The notes under the pieces are model-generated. The model did not search any database. It was not told the DNA's origin and was given only the letters and a program-made list of their open reading frames with translations. Shown here piece by piece: positions 28,502 through 36,892 of a stretch of 64,000 nt of DNA. How positions within the stretch are numbered: the first letter of the stretch is position 1; the number at the start of each line of letters is the position of its first letter. Source of the DNA: Rhizobium sp. RU20A (GTDB lineage: Bacteria > Pseudomonadota > Alphaproteobacteria > Rhizobiales > Rhizobiaceae); contig NZ_FTMB01000006.1 in the NCBI RefSeq assembly GCF_900155885.1, forward strand, positions 202,537 to 266,536, written 5' to 3'. Position numbers and translations under genes: made by a program.

Positions 28502-29431
28502 ATGATGATCCGCTACGAGCGCCCCGTCTCGCGCGCCGCCGCGCTCGCCTTGCGTCTTGCGCAACTGGCCGCGGTGCTGTTCCTCATGTCCCTGGCCGCC
28601 CACCGCTTCGGGCCGCTGGCCACGCCGCAATTCGTAGCGCTGGCGCTTCTGTCCGGCCTGTTTGCGCTGGTCGCCGTCGCGCTTGCCCTTGCCGGCCTCG
28701 TCAATCTCTGGCGCATAGCGGCGGTCGGGGGGCTCGCGGCCATGGGGGCGCTGGTCTTTGCTGCCCTGCCGCTCGGCGCGCTCGGCTATGGGCTCTCGCT
28801 CTATTTCACCCGCCCGGCGCTCCACGATGTCACCAGCGACACGCTGGATCCGCCCCTCTTCATCTCGGCGCCCGTCGCCGACCAGCTGTGGCTGAACCGC
28901 CCAGCCACCGTGAGCGCGCTCGACCGCGAGGCGCAGATCGTCGCCTATCCGGCCCTCACCGGACGACGCTATGACGGCGCGCTCGACCGGGTTCTGGAGG
29001 GCGTGAAGACCGTGGCGGCGGCCGAAAACCTGACGATCACTGCCGATCGCGGCCTGGAGGCGCTGGAGCCGGACACCCCGCCGGTCGAAGAGCGCCGTGA
29101 TGCGCCAGCCAATGCCGAAGCGGGTGACGCTGTCCCGGATGATGTGCCGGTGCCGCTGGCCCGCCCCGAGCCGGCCGCGCCGGTCGATCTCGCCGCCGTG
29201 GCGCTGGCCGGACGGCCGGGCGATATCCTCTTGCAGGGGACCTGGAAGACGCCGATCGCCGGTTTTGGCTTCGATGTTGCCATCCGCCTGCGCGAGGAGG
29301 CGGAGACGACCTCCGTCGATATCCGCGTCGTCTCGCGCTATGGCAGCCACGATCTTGGCCTGGGTGCCGCCTATGCCGAGCACTTTCTGCGCGCGCTGGA
29401 TGCGGAACTGCTGGGCATTGCCGGCAGTTGA
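28502..29431 (+). CDS. DUF1499-family membrane protein
   Basis: This 309-residue protein has about three N-terminal membrane helices (residues 14-105: LALRLAQLAAVLFLMSLAAH, FVALALLSGLFALVAVALAL, GLAAMGALVFAALPLGALGY). A C-terminal DUF1499 domain follows (GRRYDGALDRVLEGVKTVAA; VDIRVVSRYGSHDLGLGAAY; AEHFLRALDAEL). The domain's function is unknown. A Pro/Ala-rich insertion (residues about 190-240) interrupts the domain. ATGs at 28502 and 28505 are equivalent candidates. It converges with the LysR gene. Confidence 0.8.
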   Translation: MMIRYERPVSRAAALALRLAQLAAVLFLMSLAAHRFGPLATPQFVALALLSGLFALVAVALALAGLVNLWRIAAVGGLAAMGALVFAALPLGALGYGLSLYFTRPALHDVTSDTLDPPLFISAPVADQLWLNRPATVSALDREAQIVAYPALTGRRYDGALDRVLEGVKTVAAAENLTITADRGLEALEPDTPPVEERRDAPANAEAGDAVPDDVPVPLARPEPAAPVDLAAVALAGRPGDILLQGTWKTPIAGFGFDVAIRLREEAETTSVDIRVVSRYGSHDLGLGAAYAEHFLRALDAELLGIAGS

Positions 29432-29441
29432 CACGGCCAGT

Positions 29442-30353
29442 TCACGTGACGGGTGAAAACCGCTGCATGATCCACGCCGCAAACGCCTCGGCCGCCGGCG
29501 AAAGCTGCGCAAAACGGCGCGCCATCAGAAAATAGCGCCCGCCCGGCACGCTCGTTGCAAAGGGGCTGGCAACCTTGCCCTGCGCAATCGCATCGGCGGC
29601 CAGCAGCCGGTCGGCCAGCGCCACGCCCTGTCCGAGCCCGGCCGCCTGCAGCGCCAGCGACGTATCGGCATAGACCGTGCCGCGATCCAGCGGGGTGGAG
29701 AATGCCTCGCCCGCGCCGCCATCCCCGGCCGCTGCAAACCAGCGCGCCCAGTCGGTGCGGTTGTCGGCATGCAGCAGCGTCTGGCGGGCAAGATGGGCGG
29801 GCGTCAGGCCGTCCGTGGCAAGGCCGACGGGCACCAGCGGCGTCAGTGCCTCGCCGTGCAGCAGCCGTGCCTCGGCGCCCGGCCACGCATCGCGGCTTTC
29901 GCTGAAGCGCACCGCAAGCTCCGGCTCGCCGCGCCGGAAGGTCACCAGCCGCGGATCGGCATCGATGGTCACCTCGATGATGGGATGGCGTGCGCAGAAA
30001 TCGGCAAGCTGCGGCACCAGCCAGCAGGCCGCAAAGGTGGGGTCGCTGCTGACCGAGAGCGCCACCGGCCCCTGTGCTGCCGCCAGCGCCTCCAGCGCCG
30101 CATCCATCGCGTCGAAGGAGGGGCCGACCACCGCCATCAGCCGCTCGCCGGCCTCGGTCAGCGCAATCGAGCGGTGCCCGCGGGAAAACAGCGGCTGGCC
30201 CACCAGCATCTCCAGCTCGCGCACCTGCCGGCTGATCGCCGCCTGCGAAACGAAAAGATCCTGCGCCGCCAGCGTGAAGGACAGCCGCCGCGCCGCCGCC
30301 TCGAAACTTCTGAGTGCCGTCAGCGGCAGCCGTCCGCGCTTCATGGATCGCAT
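29442..30353 (-). CDS. LysR-family transcriptional regulator, GcvA-like
   Basis: This 303-residue regulator has an N-terminal winged helix-turn-helix (LRSFEAAARRLSFTLAAQDL, then VSQAAISRQVRELEMLVGQP) and a periplasmic-binding-protein-like effector domain. The GcvA-type opening (GRLPLTALRSFEAAAR) places it in that subgroup. The effector is unknown. ATGs at 30353 and 30344 are both possible. It is divergent from a possible small gene at 30490, which may be a target by analogy with other LysR pairs. Confidence 0.9.
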   Translation of the reverse strand: MRSMKRGRLPLTALRSFEAAARRLSFTLAAQDLFVSQAAISRQVRELEMLVGQPLFSRGHRSIALTEAGERLMAVVGPSFDAMDAALEALAAAQGPVALSVSSDPTFAACWLVPQLADFCARHPIIEVTIDADPRLVTFRRGEPELAVRFSESRDAWPGAEARLLHGEALTPLVPVGLATDGLTPAHLARQTLLHADNRTDWARWFAAAGDGGAGEAFSTPLDRGTVYADTSLALQAAGLGQGVALADRLLAADAIAQGKVASPFATSVPGGRYFLMARRFAQLSPAAEAFAAWIMQRFSPVT

Positions 30354-30489
30354 AACCTCATGTCATGGGAGGCCGACGATAAGCTCGTTTGTGGGCAGAG
30401 CGCAAGCCGTGTCAGATGCAGCCATCAAGACGCTGCCGAAACCGAAAAGCACATCGGACATCCGGCGCCCGAGCCCCACGGAGAGACCC

Positions 30490-30759
30490 ATGTTCCCCTT
30501 CGCGAACGTCCTCATGGACGTCGTTCGCCTGCTGACCTTTGCGCCGCGCCCGCCGGCGCGTGTTCCAGACCCCCTCCGCAAAATCCCTGGGGACTGCCGG
30601 TGCGCCGGAGAGCGGCGGGCCGATCAGGAGATGGCATACCGGCCGGAGAGCGCCGGCGGCCCGTCGCTCACCACAGCGCCGCGCGCCACGAGGTCTTCGA
30701 GATGCGCCAGCACCGAGAGCGCCGCCGCCCCGTGCAATCGTGGATCGGTGGAGGCATAG
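30490..30759 (+). CDS. Possible small gene divergent from the LysR regulator
   Basis: A reading frame begins MFPFANVLMDVVRLLTFAPR behind a good ribosome-binding site (GGAGAG, 5 nt spacing), 137 bp from the divergent LysR start. The first 35 or so codons look protein-like: a hydrophobic helix, then Pro/Arg-rich. The rest is Arg/Ala-rich and runs antisense into the end of the MBL-fold gene, so the true C-terminus has probably been lost by mutation. It could also be spurious. Confidence 0.3.
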   Translation: MFPFANVLMDVVRLLTFAPRPPARVPDPLRKIPGDCRCAGERRADQEMAYRPESAGGPSLTTAPRATRSSRCASTESAAAPCNRGSVEA

Positions 30760-31553
30760 ATGACCTTGACCATGGCAGGGATGGTCTCGTCGCCCGCCTT
30801 CACGCGCTCCAGCACGGCCCGTTCGCGCATGCGCCGATGCGCTTTCAGCCCGCGCAGGAAGGGGGCGGGGTTCGTCACCGGTCCGCCATGGCCGGGCAAA
30901 AACAGCCGGTCGTCCCGCGCCAGCATGACATCGAGCGAAGCCATGTAGTCGGCCATGGCGCCATCCGGCGGCGCGACGATCGTCGTTGCCCATGCCATGA
31001 CGTGATCGGCGGAGAAGACGATGCCGGTCTCGTCCCCCGCCGCCGTCTGAAGCGCGAAGGAGAGGTGGTTCGCCGTATGGCCGGGCGTCGCAATGGCCGA
31101 AAGCGCCCAGCCGTCACCCTCGATCCGTTCCCCGTCGGCGAGCGCCAGATCGGGTACGAAATCCATGTCCGAGCTTTCGGCAAAGGGGTTGATCTCGCCC
31201 GCAAACAGCGGCCGCGCCGGCCGGTGCGGCCCCTCTGCCACGATCAGACCGCCCTTTGCCGCCTGCAGCCGGCGCGCCAGCGGCGCATGGTCGCGATGCG
31301 TGTGGGAAACGGCGATATGCGTGACCGTGCGCCCGGCAAGCGCCGCGAGCAGCGCCTGAAAATGCGCCTCGTCCTCCGGGCCGGGATCGATCACCGCGAC
31401 GGAGCGGTCGCCGACGATGTAGCTGTTGGTGCCATGAAAGGTGAAGGGGCTGGCATTGCCCGCCGTCAACCGCTGCACGCCGGGCGCGACGGAAATCGCC
31501 GTGCCATGGCGCGGCTCGAAGGCAAGGTCGAAATCCGGGCTTTCGCTGCTCAC
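30624..31553 (-). CDS. MBL-fold metallo-hydrolase, LACTB2/glyoxalase II-like
   Basis: This 309-residue metallo-beta-lactamase-fold protein has the metal motif SHTHRDHAP (HxHxDH) near residue 90. Further ligands lie in TPGHTANHLSF, SADHVMAW and LPGHGGPV, and a winged-helix C-terminal part follows. It probably hydrolyses a thioester, phosphodiester or similar bond in the cytosol; the substrate is unknown. The GTG at 31553 overlaps the stop of the cupin gene by 4 bp (GTGA), which decides the start and implies a two-gene operon. Confidence 0.88.
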   Translation of the reverse strand: MSSESPDFDLAFEPRHGTAISVAPGVQRLTAGNASPFTFHGTNSYIVGDRSVAVIDPGPEDEAHFQALLAALAGRTVTHIAVSHTHRDHAPLARRLQAAKGGLIVAEGPHRPARPLFAGEINPFAESSDMDFVPDLALADGERIEGDGWALSAIATPGHTANHLSFALQTAAGDETGIVFSADHVMAWATTIVAPPDGAMADYMASLDVMLARDDRLFLPGHGGPVTNPAPFLRGLKAHRRMRERAVLERVKAGDETIPAMVKVIYASTDPRLHGAAALSVLAHLEDLVARGAVVSDGPPALSGRYAIS

Positions 31554-31846
31554 TTGTACTCGATCTCGATGAAGCTCATCGGCGTATCGCCGCGATTGAC
31601 CACATTGTGCGCCACGCCCGCCTCGCGCCGGTAGACAGCGCCGGCCTTCACGTCGACCGTGCGCGCCCCGTCCTCTTCCTCGATCAGGAACTGACAATCG
31701 GTCATCGGCACCACCACATAGCCCATGCCATGCACGTGATGGCCCGTATCGGCGCCGGGCACAAAATCCCAGCGGGTAACGCGCACCACGGCATCATCGA
31801 TAAGCACGGTCGGCTCGGCCGGCGGGCGGGCCTTAAAACGGGACAT
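31550..31846 (-). CDS. Cupin-domain small protein
   Basis: This 98-residue single cupin has the first metal motif as GADTGHHVHGMGYVVVPMTD (two His and a Gly-rich turn) and the second as GVAHNVVNRGDTPMSFIEIE. A textbook AGGAGGT precedes the ATG. It may bind a metal and a small ligand; no specific reaction can be assigned. It is coupled to the MBL-fold gene downstream. Confidence 0.85.
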   Translation of the reverse strand: MSRFKARPPAEPTVLIDDAVVRVTRWDFVPGADTGHHVHGMGYVVVPMTDCQFLIEEEDGARTVDVKAGAVYRREAGVAHNVVNRGDTPMSFIEIEYK

Positions 31847-31997
31847 GCGGGACCTCCTGTCATATCACTTTCCGACATATCCCGCGCGGGGACCGGGTCG
31901 TAAAGCGAAATCATCGGAACATCGGCCCGGATGGCAACACCCCGGCCCCCACCCCCCTTGTGCGGCCTGCCGTTCAAGGTCGCGCCCGCAACGCAGG

Positions 31998-32034
31998 AAA
32001 GCCGCCCCCTGCAAAGACGGGGCGGCTTTCTTTA
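31998..32034 (-). terminator. Hairpin terminator after the DJ-1/PfpI gene
   Basis: A perfect 11-bp stem (AAAGCCGCCCC with GGGGCGGCTTT) and a 10-nt loop lies about 40 bp after the DJ-1 gene stop. It has short T runs on both sides, so it could act in either direction. The rest of 31847-32070 holds no gene. Confidence 0.7.
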
Positions 32035-32070
32035 AAGGGATCGCAAAGGCTTAAAAGGGATCGCGAAGGC

Positions 32071-32631
32071 TTACGCGGCCTTGCGATCGTGGCGGCCTTC
32101 CTCGACCTCTTCGACGATCTTCGCCACGAAGGCATCGAGATCCTCCGGCGAACGCGAGGTGATGATGCCCTTGTCGGTCACGACTTCCTTGTCGTGCCAT
32201 TCGGCGCCGGCATTTTTGAGGTCGGTCTTGATCGAGGCGAAGGACGTGGCCTTGCGCCCCTTCAGGGCATCGGCCTCCACCAGCAGCCAGGGGCCGTGGC
32301 AGATCGCGGCAACGACCTTGCCGGCCGAAAGGAAGTTGCGCACAACGGCGACGGCGGCCTCTTCCTTGCGCAGGATATCGGGATTGATCTGGCCGCCCGG
32401 GATGACCAGCGCGTCATAGTCGGCCACGTTCACCTCGCCGACGGTGAGGTCCACATCGACCGTGTCGCCCCAGTTCTTGTCGTCCCAGCTCTTGATCGGC
32501 TCCATCTTCAGCGAAGCGATCGACACCTTGGCGCCCTTGCCCTTCAGCTGGTCGAGCGGCACGCGCAGCTCGGAGCGCTCATAGCCATCCGTGGCGAGAA
32601 TGAGAATGCGTGCGGAAGAAATCGAGGTCAT
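32071..32631 (-). CDS. DJ-1/PfpI-family protein
   Basis: This 186-residue protein of the DJ-1/PfpI class I glutamine-amidotransferase-like fold has the nucleophile elbow AAICHGPWLLVEAD (Cys-His). The acidic partner lies in the ILATDGYERSEL region, and GGQINPDILRKE is typical of the PfpI/YhbO group. Members act as stress proteins, proposed proteases or deglycases. AGGA lies upstream of the ATG. It is the last core gene before the tRNA. Confidence 0.9.
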   Translation of the reverse strand: MTSISSARILILATDGYERSELRVPLDQLKGKGAKVSIASLKMEPIKSWDDKNWGDTVDVDLTVGEVNVADYDALVIPGGQINPDILRKEEAAVAVVRNFLSAGKVVAAICHGPWLLVEADALKGRKATSFASIKTDLKNAGAEWHDKEVVTDKGIITSRSPEDLDAFVAKIVEEVEEGRHDRKAA

Positions 32632-32946
32632 CGGTCAGTCCTTTTGAGTGGAGGGGGAAAGCAAATGTGCGTCAGGGTTCGCGGAAAGAACCCCCGACCG
32701 CCCCCGATTGTTCCACCCCATCTGACCCGCCCCCGCCACGCCGTCGCGCTTGCCACCGGCCTGCCGCACCCCCCGCCGCAGCCCGAGCGCATTCCCACCG
32801 CATCCCCACCGCACCCTTGCCACCGCCGCACCGCATCTTGGCCGCCGCTCACCCGACATCGATTTTTCCCGAGATTCCCCACGAAAACCGATTGCCGCCC
32901 CCCGCCACCTTTGCTAATCACCACCCCGCCGGTCCCACCGGCCCTT

Positions 32947-33021
32947 TGGGGCGTCGCCAAGCGGTAAGGCAGCGGTTTTTGGTACCGCCATTCCCAGGTT
33001 CGAATCCTGGCGCCCCAGCCA
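32947..33021 (+). tRNA. tRNA-Gln (anticodon TTG)
   Basis: This is a full cloverleaf. The acceptor stem is TGGGGCG with CGCCCCA. The anticodon stem GCGGT/ACCGC encloses the loop TTTTGGT (anticodon TTG). The T arm is CCAGG-TTCGAAT-CCTGG, and an encoded GCCA end follows. It sits exactly where the GC-rich core gives way to IS-rich, lower-GC sequence, so it is a likely island insertion site. No second copy of its 3' end was found inside the window. Confidence 0.97.
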
Positions 33022-33219
33022 TTTCCTATAAATCGTTGTATTTCAATGGCTTGCGATGGATGCGGTCAGCGCTGCCGGAACAGTTTTTCGGTGCAGCTTT
33101 CCGGGTCTTTTGGGTTTGTCGCATCCTTCATCTCCTGTCAGATGTTTAGCGCGGCCATCTGGTCCCAGGCGCTAAAAGGCTTCGCTTCGCGCTGGAGCGC
33201 GCTGAACGCGTCCAAACTC
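33022..33219. other. Short segment between tRNA-Gln and the IS66 end
   Basis: A minus-strand reading of 32 residues (33026-33124, MRQTQKTRKAAPKNCSGSAD...) has GGAG upstream and ends 5 bp from the tRNA. It could be a tiny gene or the tail of a lost integrase; neither is supported beyond position. A stem with 8-bp arms (TTTAGCGC / GCGCTAAA) lies at about 33142-33173. Confidence 0.25.
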
Positions 33220-33259
33220 GTAAGCATCCGGCGTGGACCGCGGATGGGCTGGTTTTCCG

Positions 33260-33874
33260 TCAGTGGCGGCTGTTCCGGCTCTTTGCGAAGCCAGCTTTTC
33301 CAAGGGTTCGACGTCGCGCAAGTTTGGCGATCCGATCATTGATCGTGTCGACGCCAATATCGTCCGGCTCGAAGCGACCGCCATACCATTCCACGACTTC
33401 GCGGTGTTGCGCATGTCGAGGCTTTGTCATGACGTTGAGGAAGTCCTCGAAGCCGGGCAAGCCGCCAACATCTTCCGGCGGCGCGCGCCGGTCGCCGTCG
33501 ACGAAGTGCAGATATTCGATTGCTGGGTCGGCGTCCATGACGGCCTCGACAGTGATCGAATGCCGCCAGTCGTCGCCGAAGTCATAGGTATAGTTGAAGG
33601 TGGTTATGCCGGGATCCACCAGAGCGCCGATCCTGACGTTGCGAGCGGCATAGGTCTCGCGACCCATGTCCCATTCGGGATCAGGAACGGCATAACGTTT
33701 GCCGCCGGCATCGAACTCGAAGAGGTGATAATCCTCAAACAGCATGACGGCCTGGATGACGTCGTGCAGCCCCTTCAGGCTGGTAGTGATCGGGACCTCG
33801 ACCCTGCGCCATATGGCTGGCTCGATATGATCGAGTTTGATGTGCAGCCGGGCGATGCGTTCGCTGGAGGTCAT
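33260..33874 (-). CDS. Plasmid pRiA4b ORF-3-family protein (IS66 passenger)
   Basis: This 204-residue protein matches the pRiA4b ORF-3 family. It has LHIKLDHIEPAIWRRVEVP, LHDVIQAVMLFEDYHLFEF, then YTYDFGDDWRHSITVE and GGLPGFEDFLNVM, which are the family's landmarks. The function is unknown; some databases name it an IS1096-type TnpR-like passenger. The ATG at 33874 overlaps the tnpC stop by 4 bp, and the gene ends 40 bp inside the IS66 left end, so it travels with the element. Confidence 0.85.
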   Translation of the reverse strand: MTSSERIARLHIKLDHIEPAIWRRVEVPITTSLKGLHDVIQAVMLFEDYHLFEFDAGGKRYAVPDPEWDMGRETYAARNVRIGALVDPGITTFNYTYDFGDDWRHSITVEAVMDADPAIEYLHFVDGDRRAPPEDVGGLPGFEDFLNVMTKPRHAQHREVVEWYGGRFEPDDIGVDTINDRIAKLARRRTLGKAGFAKSRNSRH

Positions 33875-35523
33875 GATGCCAATGCCATGGGTGCCTGTGC
33901 CGGCGTCCAGTTCCACGGCAGCAATTGCTCCAGCCTGCTGATCGGCGTGTCGGCAATGTTGGCGAGAACGTCGGCAAGCCAGGCCTGTGGATCGATGTCA
34001 TTGAGCTTGGCGCTCATAATCAGCGTAGCCATGAAGGCGGCACGCTCAGCGCCACGATACGAACTGGCAAACAGCCATGACTTCCTGCCGAGCGCAAACC
34101 CTCTGAGCGCGCGTTCGGCGGCGTTGTTCGTCAGGCAAATCCGGCCATCGTCGAGAAAGGATGTGAAGCCATCCCAGCGCTTGAGCATGTAGTCGATTGC
34201 CTTGGCGACGGGAGAACTGCGCGATAGCTTTGCCCGCTCGGTTTTGAGCCAATCATGCAGCTCTTCGGCGAGTGGTTGACTATCTTTGCGGCGGTGGGCC
34301 AGGCGCTGCTCGGCGGCAAGACCGTTGATCTCCCGTTCGATGTCGAACAGGGTGTCGATCCGTTGGACGGCCTCCAGCGCCATCGGCGAGATCGGCGCAG
34401 CCTTGCTGCCACGTTTGGCGTTCGTGGCAATATCAGCCAGCACGAAGAACTTGCGGCGTGCATGTGCCCAGCACAGCGCCTGCGTCAGAGGCGCGGGATC
34501 GCGGTCTATCTTGAACAGCGGGTTATAGCCGCCATAGGCATCCGCCCGCAAAATGCCGGTGAAGGTCTTCAGGTGGCGCTCGGGATGCTCCTGCCGCCGG
34601 TCCCGCGAGGCATAGTAGAGGGCGGCGGGCGGTGCCAATTTTTGCTTATCCAGTCCGCCGAACGGCCGATCGTCCCGAACGTAAGTCCAGATGCGACCGG
34701 TATCGGTCTTTCCCTTTGCCAGGATCGGCACGGTCGTGTCGTCGCCATGCAGCCGCTCGGCCGCCAGGACATGGGCCTCGATCAACGAATGGATTGGCTT
34801 GAGGGCCGCGGCACACGCGCCGACCTGATCGGCAAGCGTCGACAGGCTGAGGTCGATCCCCTCTCGGGCATAGCGCTCGCTCTGACGATTGAGCGGCTGA
34901 TGCTGGGCGAACTTCTCGAACAGGATCATCGCCAGAAGGTTCGGGCCGGCAAAGCCGCGGGGTGTCACATGGAAGGGTGCTGGCGGCTAGGTGATCTTCT
35001 CGCATTCGCGGCAGGAGAACTTCTCCCGCACGGTCTGAATGACCTTCCACTGACGCGGGATGACCTCCAGGGTCTCGGTGACATCTTCGCCGAGCTTCGA
35101 CAGCTTTGCCGAGCCGCAGCAGGGGCAACTGGCTGGGGCGGCGATAACAACACGTTCGCGCGGCAGATGTTCAGGAAAGGGCTTGCGTGACGGACGCCTG
35201 CGCTCGAAGGCCCTGACTGTCGAGGCACTGGCTGCGATCTCTGCGGCCAGTTCATCTTCGCCGGCATCAGCCTCCAGCTCCTCAAGCTGCAGTTCCATCT
35301 GCGCGAGAAGCCGCGCCTTGCGCTCCGAGCGACTGCCGTAAAGCTCGCGGCGAACCTTCTCGATCTCCAACTTCAACCGCGCGATCAGCGCCTCGGAATG
35401 CGACACGAGCGCCTTCGCGCTGGCAGCTTCTGCTTCGGCAGCAACACGCCGCGCGCGCTCTTGGGCAAGCAGTGCGAGTGCACTAGCAAGGTCGTCGGGA
35501 TGCTGCTCGGCGTTGGTGTTCAC
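33871..35523 (-). pseudogene. tnpC: IS66 transposase TnpC interrupted by one amber codon
   Basis: This would be about 550 residues. The N-terminal part (35523 to 34990) has a leucine-zipper-like coiled coil and a zinc-finger-like CPCCGS...CREC segment. The remainder has the IS66 DDE catalytic core (LHGDDTTVPIL, LTQALCWAHARRKFF, CLTNNAAERALRGFALGRKSW). The two halves are in the same frame, split only by TAG at 34987-34989, where homologues have CAG (Gln) in KIT-Q-PPAPFHV. One C-to-T change explains it. The mutation may be suppressible or the element may be dead. Confidence 0.9.
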
Positions 35524-35568
35524 GGCGAGATGGAATCATATTCGACCCCGCCAATCCAGTGCTTTCGC

Positions 35569-35916
35569 TCACCCTGCCGCCGTCGGCCGCCAGGTCTTTT
35601 GCGGCATCCGCCAGTCGATGCCTTCCAACAGATATCCGAGTTGTGCCGGTGTGATCACCACCGTTCCATCGGCCGCTGATGGCCAGATGAAACGACCGCG
35701 CTCCAGCTTCTTCGTAAACAGACAGGCTCCCTGGCCATCATGCCAAATCACCTTGATCAGGCCGCCGCCGCGGCCGCGGAACACAAACAGATGACCGCAC
35801 ATCGGATCGCGCTTCAGCGTCTCCTGCACCATCAACGATAGACCGGGGAAGCCCTTTCGCATGTCGGTATGGCCTGTCGCCAACCAGACCTTCACGCCAA
35901 CAGGAACCGGTATCAT
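35569..35916 (-). CDS. tnpB: IS66 accessory protein TnpB
   Basis: This 115-residue IS66 Orf2-type protein has MIPVPVGVKVWLATGHTDMR, GHLFVFRGRGGGLIKVIWHD, and FIWPSAADGTVVITPAQLGY. It is required with TnpA and TnpC for IS66 transposition. Its ATG overlaps the tnpA stop (ATGA), the usual coupling in this family. It appears intact. Confidence 0.93.
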   Translation of the reverse strand: MIPVPVGVKVWLATGHTDMRKGFPGLSLMVQETLKRDPMCGHLFVFRGRGGGLIKVIWHDGQGACLFTKKLERGRFIWPSAADGTVVITPAQLGYLLEGIDWRMPQKTWRPTAAG

Positions 35917-36326
35917 CGCCGTCCCAGCACACAATCGAGAATGCGACCGAGCGCCTCCGTATCGATGTCGCTGTCCACCCGAACACGCCGACCGCGGCCC
36001 AGATCAATCGTCACATCGCTGCGCTTCCGGCGCGGTTGCGATGGGGCCGGCAACTCTGAGGCAGCGGATTGAGCTGCTGACGACGCGTCTTCCGAAACGA
36101 TCACGGGCACCAAGGTGCTCGATACCTGCGTAGGGGGCTGCTCGATCCGGCAGAGTTCCTTGCGCCACCGAAATAGCTGGCTCACATGGATGCCGGCCGA
36201 TCGCGCAATCTCGGAAAGAACCGCGCCAGGCTCAAGGCAGGCTGCAACAAGCCGCTCTTTGTCCTCGCGAGACCATCGCCGGCGGCGCTCGACAGACGTG
36301 ATCACTTCAATCGGATGCTTGGTCAT
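35913..36326 (-). CDS. tnpA: IS66 accessory protein TnpA
   Basis: This 137-residue protein has an N-terminal helix-turn-helix (RRRWSREDKERLVAACLEPG, AVLSEIARSAGIHVSQLFRW) and an Arg-rich C-terminus (DVTIDLGRGRRVRVDSDID). It is the first gene of the element, with the ATG about 80 bp inside the right inverted repeat. It appears intact. Confidence 0.92.
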   Translation of the reverse strand: MTKHPIEVITSVERRRRWSREDKERLVAACLEPGAVLSEIARSAGIHVSQLFRWRKELCRIEQPPTQVSSTLVPVIVSEDASSAAQSAASELPAPSQPRRKRSDVTIDLGRGRRVRVDSDIDTEALGRILDCVLGRR

Positions 36327-36404
36327 AGGACTACTCCTAGCGTTTGCACTAGGACTTCCAATGTTCGCCATCACCGAACAAGGCGGCACTCACCGTGGGC
36401 TTAC

Positions 36405-36793
36405 GCTCCGACAGGCCCATGACGGCCTTCAGATGCGCGACGGCGTCACGCTTGGCGGCAGGCCCTACCATTTTTTTGCGAGAAGCTCGCGGAGCGCGGC
36501 TACATCCAGCATCTGCTCGGCCAGCAGTTTCTTCAGCTTGGCGTTCTCCTCCTCAAGCGCCTTCAGCCGCTTCGCTTCGGAGACCTCCATGCCGCCATAT
36601 TTGGCCTTCCAGTTATAAATTGTCGCCTCGGAAATCCCGTGATTACGGCAGAGATCAGCCGCTTTCGCGCCAGCCTCCTGCTCCTCCAGCACAGCGATGA
36701 TCTGTTCTTCCGTAAATCTCTGCTTCTTCATTCATCCGTCCTCAATGGACCGGACTCTAATCAACTCCGGAGGAAATTCTCAGGGGCAGGTCA
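36405..36793. mobile_element. IS3-family (IS407-group) element beheaded by IS66
   Basis: The right end is an IS407-type terminal repeat (inward from 36793: TGACCTGCCCCTGAGAATTT). It carries complete orfA and, after an A7 slippage site, the first 20 or so codons of orfB (MVGPAAKRDAVAHLKAVMGL...). The orfB reading stops at the IS66 right end. The rest of the element is not found on the other side of the IS66. Confidence 0.85.
36465..36731 (-). CDS. IS3-family transposase OrfA
   Basis: This 88-residue helix-turn-helix protein starts MKKQRFTEEQIIAVLEEQEA, then CRNHGISEATIYNWKAKYGG, and ends in a leucine-zipper-like helix (LKALEEENAKLKKLLAEQML). This is the complete OrfA of the IS407 group. At its 3' end the run of seven A's would allow the -1 frameshift into orfB, which is truncated, so the element is non-functional. 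Confidence 0.92.
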   Translation of the reverse strand: MKKQRFTEEQIIAVLEEQEAGAKAADLCRNHGISEATIYNWKAKYGGMEVSEAKRLKALEEENAKLKKLLAEQMLDVAALRELLAKKW

Positions 36794-36892
36794 ATCGCCT
36801 TCAAGCCCGGATGCACTCTAATTTTCAAAACTCCGTCATGGCCACAGCATCCAACTGCCCCTATAAATGCCGCGGTAACGAAAGGAGATACC

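Larger units (their letters stand above)
33220..36404. mobile_element. IS66-family insertion sequence with passenger gene
   Basis: The ends are related inverted repeats beginning GTAAGC (left GTAAGCATCCGGCGTGGACC; right, read inward, GTAAGCCCACGGTGAGTGCC). The element holds tnpA, tnpB, tnpC and a pRiA4b ORF-3-like gene, all on the minus strand with overlapping start/stop codons. The 8-bp flanks (CCAAACTC left, GCTCCGAC right) do not match, so the expected target duplication is absent. tnpC has an in-frame stop. The right end sits inside an IS3-family orfB. Confidence 0.9.
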
